Below, piece by piece: positions 11,650-22,050 of a stretch of DNA of 64,000 bases (the first letter of the stretch is position 1; each line of letters opens with the position of its first letter). Position numbers and translations under genes: made by a program. The notes beneath the pieces are model-generated. The model did not search any database. It was not told where the DNA came from and worked only from the letters and a program-made list of their open reading frames with translations. Source of the stretch: Guyanagaster necrorhizus (lineage: Eukaryota > Basidiomycota > Agaricomycetes > Agaricales > Physalacriaceae). The DNA is taken from NCBI RefSeq assembly GCF_019112545.1, contig NW_025064926.1:186001-250000 (forward strand), read 5' to 3'.

Positions 11650-12148
11650 GTGATGGAGTTAGGTCTGAGAGAGATCCATCAAATAGTGAGTAAGAAGCAG
11701 AGAGGATTTCCAGCAGAGTGATGGAAGGGTTTTCTGCCATCCAGGCAGAGAGAACTGTCTGCTCTATAATGATATTCACACTAGAAATGTCATTCTGCAG
11801 GATGATGATCAGTCTCCTTCTATCATTGACTTTGGACTAGCAAATATTTGGAATTCTGAATATTGTAATGAGGAGTGGGAGAACATTGTTTATGGGGATC
11901 CAGATACATGCTATATGAGGAGGCTTCTAATGGATCCTGAGGATGGGCACTAGAAGAGGAATGTATTGGACTGGCACTATGAGAAGCCTCTGATATTCAA
12001 CAGATATGTGGAAAGTATGCCTGAGGACTTTTATAGAATGATGTTTGACAGAGTGTTAAACATGAACTGGAAAGGTGCAAGAGAGAAAGTATATCAATGG
12101 TGTATCAAGCCAGGTGTTTGTTGCAGGCATTTGTATGACTGCAATTAA
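11650..12148 (+). pseudogene. Kinase-like 3' fragment K4
   Basis: This is the C-terminal half of the K family: RISSRVMEGFSAIQAE near 11,697-11,744, then after a 1-bp shift LLYNDIHTRNVILQDDD, SIIDFGLANIW with an intact DFG near 11,833, EEWENIV, and MRRLLMDPEDGH. A TAG at 11,951 interrupts it; the reading continues to a stop at 12,148. It has no CpG. Its sequence differs enough from K1 and K2 to be a third family member rather than a copy of either. The left end is joined to Copia sequence. Confidence 0.7.
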
Positions 12149-12640
12149 TCAGAAAGCTCTATCAGAACTTTATCCCTCTTGTATTCCCAGAAATACATGC
12201 CAGACAATGAAATGCTTTTGCTAAAGCAACAGCTATGTGCTCTGTGAAGTGTGGATGTCTCACTTGTGTCAATAACCAATCTTGTGATTCACTATGTTTG
12301 ACTATAGAAATGATTCTTTCACTAAGTGATATTTCTGATATTAAAATGATCACCAACACCAAGATCAGAAGCTCTGAAGGTTGTTACTCAACAAAATCTT
12401 GAGCTGTATTATTGCCCTTCTAGCCTGACCCCTTCCTCCTTAGAAGTTGATTCCAAATGAGGATATTTTGGTTGTTCAGATCATTGTCAGTTGACTATGA
12501 CACTTCAATAAGCAAACTGGTGTGTCTCTGGCTGCCAGCTGATTGATGCTTGTGAAGGGCCAGAGTCCTTGTCTGAATGAGACTGGTAGTTGATTGCATC
12601 ATACTTTTCTTGTGCTTTAACACTATTCTATCATAGGCTA
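12149..12640. other. Unassigned CpG-depleted spacer
   Basis: This lies between two kinase-like remnants. I see no transposon domain, no open frame worth calling and no repeat shared with other parts of the window. Confidence 0.4.
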
Positions 12641-13950
12641 ACCACTTGCATAAAAATATGAATGACTCTAGGCCTTAGTCTAATCATCTTCTGTATTCTC
12701 AAAGCCATTTTTCATAAGTAGCCCACTTATGAGCTCACTGACCCATGACCAGCAGTAGTTGACATTGTCAGCAGTGGCAAGGCAGCTTTACTCAGCACAA
12801 AGGTATGTCAACAATAGAAAATTTATTATGACTTTCTCATAATCTATGTTAGTGGCAACAACTTGTATCTCTCTGGGTCAAAGATTCATCTGCAGTTCCA
12901 AGAACAAGACTCCACAATATTTCAACCTCTGGTTACTAAAATCATCAAATAGCTGGAGTCTTTCATATTCTCTGTCCTTTTCATTCAGCAGGTTTCTGAC
13001 AACAAATAATTTCTACTAAAGCTAAATGATGGCAGACTGGGCCATCATCACAGGCTCAATATGAAGAATGGCAAACTCCCATAGATGCCAGCTTGAGAAG
13101 AGCATCTACAAGCAGCCATGTGGAACATACAACTCAGAACAATCACCAACTGGTTCAAACTAGTCAATGATTGGAAGACTCTGGCATATTCCCACACCAG
13201 AGACTGGGAGGACTGAATGTGGGAGATAGAGACTTGGACTTTGAGAGTGGAAGAACCTTCTACAGTCTTATTTATCTTCCTATTTCTTCCTCTCAGCCTC
13301 TTCATCCAATTATGGATTATGTTTTCAGCACCATCATCAAGTACATCCAAGGTGTGAGCATGGGCTCACTCAAACCTGGTGTTGATATCCCTCAACCAGA
13401 GGCAGAAGTGATTCCTGACCATATTATGGATGCCTTCTGCATGATAAAAGCAGAGAAATACATGATGCACAGCAATATATACATCAACAATATTCTTCTG
13501 CAGGACTCAGACAGATCCACAGTCCTTGTTGACTTTGTATGATTCTTGACAAGAAAAACAGAGATGAGTGATCAGGAGTGAGAGGATTCAGTTGCAGACA
13601 CTCAAGATAGGTGTTTTATGCCTAGGATGCTTATGAGTAAAGATCATGGAATGTGGAGAAGAAAGGAGATGCCACTGGCAATATATCATTCTCTGCTATC
13701 ATGAAATGAATATGTAAAGAACCAGCCTAGAGATTACTGCAGATAGATGTTTGAGAGGGTTCCAGGTATGGATTGGGAAGATGCAAGAGAGAAAGTACTG
13801 CAGTGGTGCCTCAAGCCAGATATTTAGTGCAGAGATGACTAGGCATATAAGGTGAGTTCACTTCAAAGTAATTCATACATCATGCTGACAGACCTCTAAG
13901 CCATTCAGTGGGATACAAGGGTTCCAATCTTGATGTGATGCAATCTTCAG
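12640..13950 (+). pseudogene. K5, CpG-depleted copy of K1 with flanks
   Basis: This aligns to the reverse complement of about 430-1,720, including the first-exon/intron region (12,750-12,840) and the 3' flank. Readable pieces are YIQGVSMGSLKPGVDIPQPE near 13,350-13,405, MMHSNIYINNILLQDSD near 13,462-13,512 and MLMSKDHGMWRRK near 13,630-13,667. Most differences from K1 are CG to TG or CA. It keeps two segments that K1 lost (26 bp near 12,885; 8 bp near 13,310) but lacks about 55 bp near 13,256, so both derive from a better-preserved ancestor. Stops and catalytic-loop changes (HNDIH became HSNIY) make it non-functional. Confidence 0.8.
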
Positions 13951-15048
13951 TCAGGATGCCTTGTAGGATCTGTTGTTCCTGTATCTAGCCTTTGTCTCAT
14001 GTTTTTCCAATGGTGAGGAAAATGTGTGATGCCAGATCACCCATGATTCATGGAATGACATATCATCCAGTTTAGTTATGCATCATGTCTACAGAATCAT
14101 GCATCTCTCTCAATGAGACCATGTTTTCAGAGTGCAGTGATATACAATATAGATTGCAATGAAAAGACATACAGATTCCAAACTTCACTATCATTATATC
14201 AGTCACTAAAGTTCATTCTGACTGACAATCCTATCTGGCATATGTTTAACAAGAATAGAATCTGGACCTAAATCAAGGACTATCAAGATAGAGGTTACCA
14301 TAGTTAAAGCCAGCTGTTTATATTCAGATATGATATGAAGGGGGATACTCTTCTTGTCAGGAGAGCCAATGTCAGGATCAGAAATAGTGGTGCATATTTT
14401 ATACTGTAGAGTTTGCTCTGTCCAACATCATTCTCAGGTTCTCTATTGCTAACAGAAATAAAGAAAAACCAGATAATCCAAAGGTGGAGCATGCACACAA
14501 TTTATAATACTTTTTTCTATGTTCAATTTGCTTGAAACATTATTTCACTTGCACTGCAGGATCCTCTAAATCAGCTGAAGCCACTCAATGCACTGGGTTC
14601 CAGAAATTATAAACACATTTCAGACTGCTTGTTCTGAAATATACAATATGCAGAGAATCAGATTTTAACCAGCTACAGCCAGAATAAGTAAAGTAGGAAT
14701 AGTATGTCAAGTATCCTTGGCACCCATGATAATCCTATCTGGCACAGGTTCAACAGTAATAGAATCCTGATCCAAATAGCAAAAACATGATCATCTACAG
14801 CATTTCTTGCCAGCTTCAGCTCAATGTTAGTGATAGACTTCAATAGCACACAGAGCTGCATCACTGCAATGTCCAAATTAAGTTGTCATTCTCTTTGTCA
14901 GTCCAAATTCATAGTCATCATATTGAAAAACCTGATCATTGTATATGTCATCTACACTGGCTTAGTTGTAGTCATATCTATGCCTGCAATAAACTCCTGG
15001 TCTTATTCTCCACTGGTACACTTTCTCTCTCACCCCTGGCCAATCCAT
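13951..15048. other. Unassigned CpG-depleted sequence
   Basis: There is no recognisable coding domain on either strand. It is probably decayed transposon or duplicated flank, but I could not match it to the other elements by eye. Confidence 0.4.
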
Positions 15049-16823
15049 TGAAGAGATTCTGTGCATGTGCAAGGTGAAAACAGATACAGCAGAGTGCTAT
15101 CCACTGATCACACCTACACTAACACACACACAATACTCTTAGTTCATGGGAGGATTATAATGTGATAAGAGTAGTAACAGCAAATATAATTGTCTTCTCC
15201 AATGAATCCACTGTGCATGAATAGCATGTGTATAACAGTCCTAGATCTCTCTAAGTCTCAAAGCTTTTCACTCAAAACAAGAGATGGCAACAGATGTTGC
15301 TAGGCCTCAAGGCAAAGATACTGCAGCTCAATACAATATGTTGAAACAATCCCACAACTCTCAAAAAGGTTCCAAGCACAGCTCAGATCAAATCAAAATC
15401 TCTAACACACACAATACATGACTCAAAGCTTTGCACTCTAAGCAAAAACTAATCACAAACATGTCCACAAGTGCCAAAGAGCTCAGATCTCTGTACACAA
15501 GCTTTCACACTGATCATAGACCCACAGGATTCAAACATATGTGACCCAGAGACACAAAACACAATAAAACACCATCTGACAGACTCAAAGGGTTTGAACC
15601 TCTGCTGATCTGTGGAAATATTACAAATAACCCTGTTCACAGGCCAAATGGTTTGAACCTCTGTCATTCTGCAGAAATAACCAAAAAGCATACACTAATC
15701 AAGCCAAAGGATTTGAACCTCTGTCATCTGTAGTGCTGCATGTCACAAATACCTCAAAAAATCAAGATGATGCCCTTCAGACACTGCTCTCTTATTCTCA
15801 GGCTAAAGTGCAATCCAAAACCTCTTATCAAATTGAACTAGAGTTCTGCACAAGCTTTGATGCCTTGCACAGTTCTCAGATCTCTCTTAATGATATCAAT
15901 AATAAGTCTATTCTCTCATCTGAAGTTTCAAACACAAACTCAGAGATAGGGTGCAAGACTTTCTGTGCTCAATACACTGCAACTGTAGAGAGTTGGAAAC
16001 TTGTATTCTACTCATACAACACAGCATTTAAATACTCTACTATGGTACTTACTAATACAATCCTACTATAATATCTTCAATATGCAGGACTCTGTTCTAG
16101 ATCCCATAGGTATTATTCATGCATATATCACAGTTGACATGCTTATTCTGTTCTGGGTCAGGACTATGCCTACTGTTTCCTCATGATCTGACATTGGCTA
16201 GCTGGTCTAGCCAGGTCTGCTTGCTTTCTTATTTCTCTGGTAAAGTATTCTGATATTGGAGAACTGTTTCAGGCCCTCCAGAGTTATCTCTCATGTCTGA
16301 AGTCAGCTATAATGATGATGTTCTCTTTTTCAGTGTTCAGACATTCTATCTGACTCACAATATGTGCCACTTCTGGTTTAGCACACATCAATTAATTCAC
16401 CTAATAGGTATGTGTTATATCTCAGTATAATGCAGAGTCCATTGCAGTGCTATGCATGCAAAGGCACTATAATTATGCATGCAAGTCTCTAAGCATTATG
16501 CACACTATTCATTCTTTAGTAGTATTTCTCTATCTATTACTTTGTTGTCATCATTCCATTTCTCTGTTCAACATCCAGTTATTCAGATATCTTTCTTTGA
16601 GTCTCAGTTCTCTGTTCTAAGACATGTCCCATCAGCATATCAATAGATGTGCATCTTTAATCAATGTGATCAGAATTGCTGATCATATTTTGATTGTATT
16701 CTTTTTATTTTTAGCATATCTTGTTGTAATGATATTAGTGTGTTTAAGGCCAAGTGCTGGGGTCTCACATGCAGTCTAATCCCTCTAGTATTAGTCTATC
16801 ACTAGAACATGCACTCTGCTTAT
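15049..16823 (+). repeat. Repeat R, copy R1 (LTR-like, truncated)
   Basis: This starts TGAAGAG like the other R copies (45,207-47,018; 48,658-50,230; 50,355-52,142). Similarity runs along its whole length, including the run beginning with 'tcctagatctctctaag' and a block with three spaced GGTTTGAACC-like motifs (about 15,585-15,760). It stops where LTR D1 begins; the last 150-200 bp of R are missing. It encodes no protein I can recognise. Confidence 0.75.
15585..15765 (+). repeat. Short tandem units with TTTGAACCTCTG motif inside R1
   Basis: Three units of roughly 58-60 bp each begin near a motif of the form GG(T/A)TTGAACCTCTG (about 15,589, 15,649 and 15,707). Restoring C to the CpG-derived TG gives GGTTCGAACC, which resembles the B-box of tRNA-type RNA polymerase III promoters. 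No complete tRNA can be folded here. Confidence 0.5.
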
Positions 16824-17364
16824 TGTTATTTCTATTATGATTTTTCCTATTTTCTTTTCTTTTTCCTTGATTTATTTGAGATTGACTCCTATTTCTGCTT
16901 AGTCAGAGCACCTAGACCAGATGCTTAGGATTGTGGGAATGCTTAGTCATCAGCACCACTCTGATTCTAGTTGCTGCTGTGAAGTCATGCAGCAGCACAA
17001 AGACAGAGAAGCCTCTCTTATCTTTGTGCAGCAGTAACAGCAGTAACAGCATAACAGCAAGACAATACTTTTTGTAGGTATCTTAGTGACACTGGACAAT
17101 ACACTGCACAGCATGCAGCCAGGACAATTAGATAGTTATATTCTTAGAATGATAAGGATTTAGTATTTAAGTAGCATAGCTTTTGCTGTAATACCCCAGC
17201 TTCAAGCTAAAGTTTATTCTCCACCATCTTATCTTGAGTGACTTGTAACTGCCTTGACTACACAATGCCAATAACACATCAGTGAACTCTGATAGTATAA
17301 TCTGAAGTATGAGGTTCTATCAGTTTATCATGTGTTATTGGTCATGTGGAATTTAAGCTTAACA
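16824..17364 (+). mobile_element. Gypsy LTR, copy D1 (5' LTR)
   Basis: It begins TGTTATTTC, ends TTAACA, and is homologous in opposite orientation to 25,714-26,169 and 43,926-44,388. It is inserted into R1, whose sequence runs up to the LTR start. A plus-strand gag-like reading begins about 240 bp downstream, so this is probably a 5' LTR. The sequence just after it (ATTAGCTTGAAG) corresponds to the one following the other D and Z LTRs and is not a standard TGG-type primer-binding site. Confidence 0.75.
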
Positions 17365-17607
17365 ATTAGCTTGAAGCTTCTAGCTTTCCTTTCTCAAGCC
17401 CAATTGTGCTGAGAAACTGAATGCCCCCTGCACTTAATCCATCTGACTCAAATTTCACTTATGAGTTCTTTGAACTCTTGGCTTCTATCATTGGAACACT
17501 GATTGGTTTATTGGTGATCATACAGTTGTGCTGTAGGCACTAATCAATAACCATCTGGGCTATCCATCATTACTAAGAGTTTCAATGGATCCACATAATC
17601 CTATGAA

Positions 17608-18889
17608 ATGTCACATCAGACCTCCCTCTTCACAACATCTCTGCCTCTGCCTGACCCTCAACAACCTAACAGTCTTTCTGACCTGAGAAAGGAGTCCCAT
17701 CTGAAGCTGTCTCTGAGAGCTCAGCTGAAGAGTGTTCTAGAGAAGAGGAGCAGCAGCAGCAGCACACATACTCTCTGCAATCTCTGTCAGCAGTCATCTG
17801 AGACACTGGAAACCCTTGGGCTACAGGGTTTTGATGACCTAGACCCAACACCTCCATCCTGTCCCTCAAGCACAGTATTGCAGCAACAAGGACAATAACC
17901 CCTATTTCTGGAGGAGGCATTGGCCACCATGCCAGAGACTCCCTTGATGCCACATGGGTGGCTTGAGGGGCCAGAAATACCAGAGGCTCTAGGTCTCAAT
18001 ATACTATGTCAGTATGAAGTAGGAGCACTGACTATAGAACAGAGGTCAATAATGATCTCTATTTCAATGATGACAGCAGCAAGCACCAGTATTGGCAAGC
18101 TGCTGCCAGAAAAGCTGACCAGTTGGAGTGCTGCACAGTTAGTGGTAATACTAGCTGAACAGAGAGCATATGAGAGGTACCAAGAACAACATAACCAGCC
18201 CCAAATGCTGATCCAGTTCTCTTTTGAGAGAACCAAATTCAATGTACCAATAACATTTCTGAGTACCTTCAGGAGCAGGCATGGATTGACAGTGAGATCA
18301 TGAGAGAGAATGCCCTCTTTGAGCAGTATCTCTGAGCATGAGCAGCAGAAGAGTGAAGAAGAAACAATGAGAGTAACAGAACCAGTATGCTCATTGGTAC
18401 CACCACTAACAGTGTACCTGACTCTCTATTTTGGGAATCTACCACTCTCACCACTGAGCCCAATCCCTGGACAGAACCTGCTGAGAGAGTTATCCCTGCA
18501 GATGAGGTCCACCAGAGGGTATCATCTGACTTTGACAATGACTGCCTGCTATCTTATGGGACTGATACCATTGCAGAAACTGATGATATCCTCATTCAGA
18601 GAGATAGGATTTCAGCAGACCAAGGAACCATTGGGGGAGACAATGAGAGTATCAACTCCACAGGTGACATTCAGAGGTTTCTCAACAGGAACTTTGCTGC
18701 CCTCTTTTTCAACCCACAGTTTTACTGAAACTTCTGTTGGTATCACAGAGCAATAGTGGCAGCAACAGCATGAGCAGAAGCCAAAGAGCAGCAGAGACAG
18801 CCTAAGTGGCAGCCTACTCCTTAACCCAGACCTGACAATGCCAAACCCAGCATGCAGCCCCAGTATGGCCATCCTGGAAGTCTATGACC
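17608..18889 (+). mobile_element. Gag-like N-terminal remnant of a Gypsy element
   Basis: Open stretches start with ATG at 17,608 (MSHQTSLFTTSLPLPDP), stop at 17,896, continue to 18,303 in another frame and again to about 18,728. The composition (Ser/Gln/Pro-rich, then a helical segment) and the position right after an LTR fit a gag N-terminus. I see no zinc knuckle or protease, and the remnant ends at LTR L1. Assignment is mainly by context; no closer homology was recognised. Confidence 0.5.
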
Positions 18890-20274
18890 TGTTGATATGC
18901 AGGCTACATGTCCAGCCCTATAATTTGCAAATTCTGCATAACACACTAGAATATGCTAGTAACTGAGGATCATTAGCCAGTAGAGGACTATGGCTGAGGC
19001 TCCAAGCTGATAGTCATGCTAGTCACTAATACTAAGTCCAAATTGGACTTTGTAAAAATAACATGGCCTAAGGATAATAATCCTAAGTTAGATTTGAACT
19101 TAGAAAAGTTCAGCACCACACCTTGGAAAATATTAAGTGGACTTAGAAATGGTACCTCAAATGGAACCAATTCTACATGCCACTAAGACAAGTATATTCT
19201 AAGACAGCTAAGGGTATAATACCATAGCCAGTTGTGGAGTATTGAGTAGAGATAGCATCATCCAGAAGCAGTAAGAAGAGAGACCCAATGATCTGTGGCT
19301 AGCACTATGAGTTTTGACTCAAATGCCTAAGTTCAAATTTCCTAGGTATCAGGTGACCTAAAGGACTTAGAATTGAGAGGTATAGAGTGGATAGGACTGG
19401 TTGACTGGGTCTGACCAGGCCTGATCGATTGAGCTACTAAGAATAACTCAGAGGATTAAAACTTTGAGTAGACAGAAAGGAGTTAGGTACCCACAGGCAC
19501 TGTAGGGTTAAAATAAAGCTGTTTGGTGGCCAGGCATGTCTGGGCAAGCCTAGAGGAGTCCAGAAGTGCTGCCATTCTGGAATAATGGTGTGATTCTGCT
19601 TTAAACAGGAGAAATATTATTTTGAATGCTTTATTTATAGATTCAGTACCTGTTGTTGGTGTATAAAAGAAGGGAATGGGGGGAAAATAGCAAGCAAGCG
19701 ACCCACCCCCACATTCAGGCCTTCTAGCCCACTGTAGCTAGTCCCTGGGACAATGGATTTTGAGTTCTGCTTCAACTTAGTGATTTATTTAAGTTGCTTT
19801 GTCACTTAGAGAGGATTGGATTGGAATAATAACTGTATTTTAGGTTTCAGATTAATTTGAGTTCTAAACTATAAGGGTTTCAGCATCAGAATACAAGTTC
19901 TTTGGTTTTGAGGACCACTAGCCAGCCAAGAGTGCAGCTAGTCAAGCCTAAGTGCTTGATAGACTTAGTATTTGGGTTTTGGAGTTCATTGGGTTTCAAA
20001 ATATTCTAAGCTGATCTGGAGCACAATTTGACATTGATTCTAAGTCCTAATTACACTTAAACATTGCTATAAACTACTCTCACAAGTATTGCATCTTTGA
20101 AAGCAAGATAGAGTTGAATAACTGTCTTTATTGACTGTTTCTTTGACTTTATTTAAGACTGCAAGAGTGCTTCTATTGTACTCAAAACAACTGACCTCAA
20201 CTGTATTTGGTGATTGAGAGTTCATTCCTCATTTGCCTCTCTTAGTCACTTAGCCATTATCAAGCACATCAACA
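18890..20274 (-). mobile_element. Long LTR, copy L1 (1,385 bp)
   Basis: On the minus strand it starts TGTTGATGTGC and ends ATATCAACA. It aligns over its length to 31,633-33,051. A TATA-like TATAAAAG lies at about 19,664. The flanks do not carry matching target duplications (GACCT left, GGTTC right). On its right it cuts into Gypsy RNase H reading frame; on its left is a gag remnant on the opposite strand. Confidence 0.75.
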
Positions 20275-22050
20275 GGTTCTGATGGTCTGTCCATACTTTG
20301 AATGTTTGCATGGCACCAATCAGATAATGTTGCCACTCTGCCAGAGTGATTATGATGACTAGAAGTTCCTTGTTTTAAATCTCATAATTCCATTCAGTGA
20401 TGGTTAGTGTCTTAGATAGGAATGTGACTGGTCTTCACCTTTCTTTCTGTTTCTGAGACAGTACAGCCTCTATTGCTCTCTTGCTTGAATCTGCCTCCAT
20501 CCTGAACCTTCCTTGCTGTGTTGGTATAGCAAGGACAATATCCTCTGCTAGTCATTGCTTGAAGTCATCAAAAGCTGTTTGCTGAGATAAGCTCCAACCC
20601 CAGGGAGCATTGCCAGTGAGTTGTATCATTGGCCATACTATCTTGCTGTAATCTTTGATGAATTGGTGATAAAAGTTGGTGAATCCAAGGAATGATTGCA
20701 GTTTCTTCTTCTTTGTCAGTTCCAGCCACTCTACTGCTTCAGCAACTTTGATAGAGTTCATACATATACTTCTCTTGCTGATGATCATCCTCAAATATTC
20801 AGTCTCTAATATCTCAAACTCACACTTTTCAGTCTTGAGGAATAGTTTGTGTTTTCTCATTAGAGTGAGGACTTAGTGTATGAGCTGTTAGTGTTCCTCC
20901 TTCTCCTTAGATATAATCAGGATGTTGTCTAAGTAAATAGTTACCTTTCCAGTGGTGATGAGATCTTTGAAGATATCATTCATCATCCACTAGAAGGTGG
21001 TGGGTGGGTTTGTCAGGCCAAAGAACATGATGGTCAGCTCAAATAGTTCCTGATTGGTGTGAAATGCAGCTTTCCATTCATTGCTCTTTTTGATTCTGAT
21101 GTTATTGTATCTCCAATAGATGTTAAGCTTGATGTAATACTGGGCATGTCAAAGCTTGTCCATCAACTCAAAGATAAGTAGTAGGGGATATCAATTTTTA
21201 ATGGTCATCTTGTTAAGTTTGCAGTAGTCTTGGACAGGTCAGAGCTTCTCATCTTTTTTCTTTATGAAGAAAAAGAGAGAAGCTATTGGTGATTTAGAAG
21301 AGTGAATTCATCTGCTCAAAAGGTTTTCTTTAAGGAACTTATCAAGTTTCTGCTGTTCAAAGTGGCTGAGAGAATATGTCTTGCAGTCCAGATTAGTGTT
21401 AGCATTGGGTACTAGCTCAATAGTATGGTCCCATAGCTTTGAAGATGGAAGCTCATTAAAGCTTTCCTTCACAAATAAGTTCTAATAGTCATGTGCTCAC
21501 TCAGATACTAGTTCTTTGAATGTTTTGGCCTCTTTCCCCTTGTTTGCCTTGGCCACTAGATTATTAGCATAGTGCATTGCATGGATATGTAGTGCTGAGT
21601 CCATGTCTACAGCTAATATCATCTCCCTGTTCTCCATCTTCTTATTTCAACAATCATCAGGATCAGTGTTAAGGAGGATAAATAGAGTCTTCCTGCACCA
21701 GCATTGAATGAAGGTGATTTGACTGGTCTTTCAGTTAATAAAGGGGTTATGTTGAATTAGCCAGTCATAGCTGAGGAACAGCTCCTTTGTCCTTAAGTCA
21801 GTGATCACCAGATCAATCCTTTCCACATGATCTCTGATGGTGAGTTGGAGTTTGACAAACTCTGTAATAAAACCTGCTTGGTTTTTGGTTCCATCTGCAT
21901 TATATACCAGAATTGGGATGGTGGTGGCCTTTGTGGGGAGTTGGTGCTTCTTGACAGAAGCTCAATTGATTGAGCTCTCCATGCATTCACTGTTGATTAG
22001 AGCAGTAATAGTGAAGGTGGCTTGATTGGTGAGGGTCTGAATTTGTGTCT
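20275..22050 (-). mobile_element. Ty3/Gypsy pol remnant X (protease, RT, RNase H)
   Basis: On the minus strand the reading order is a decayed protease region near 21,600-22,000, RT from about 21,480 to 20,880 (active site YLDN in place of YLDD near 20,925), the post-RT connection LKTEKCEFEILETEYLRMII and SFLGFTNFYHQFIKDYSKIV near 20,660-20,840, and RNase H near 20,280-20,480 (WNYEI, KELLVIIITLAEWQHYL). It ends abruptly at a TDHQN motif where LTR L1 begins, so the end of RNase H and all integrase are missing. Several stops are present. The family resembles basidiomycete Tf-type/chromovirus Gypsy elements. Confidence 0.85.

Noticed and set aside
11549..11779. Minus-strand frame with a Pro/Ser-rich stretch as Copia linker
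   Set aside because: Bases from about 11,650 read better on the plus strand as the kinase-like fragment K4, so the frame crosses an element junction.
15585..15765. tRNA genes
   Set aside because: Only B-box-like motifs are present; no acceptor stem, anticodon stem or A-box could be matched.
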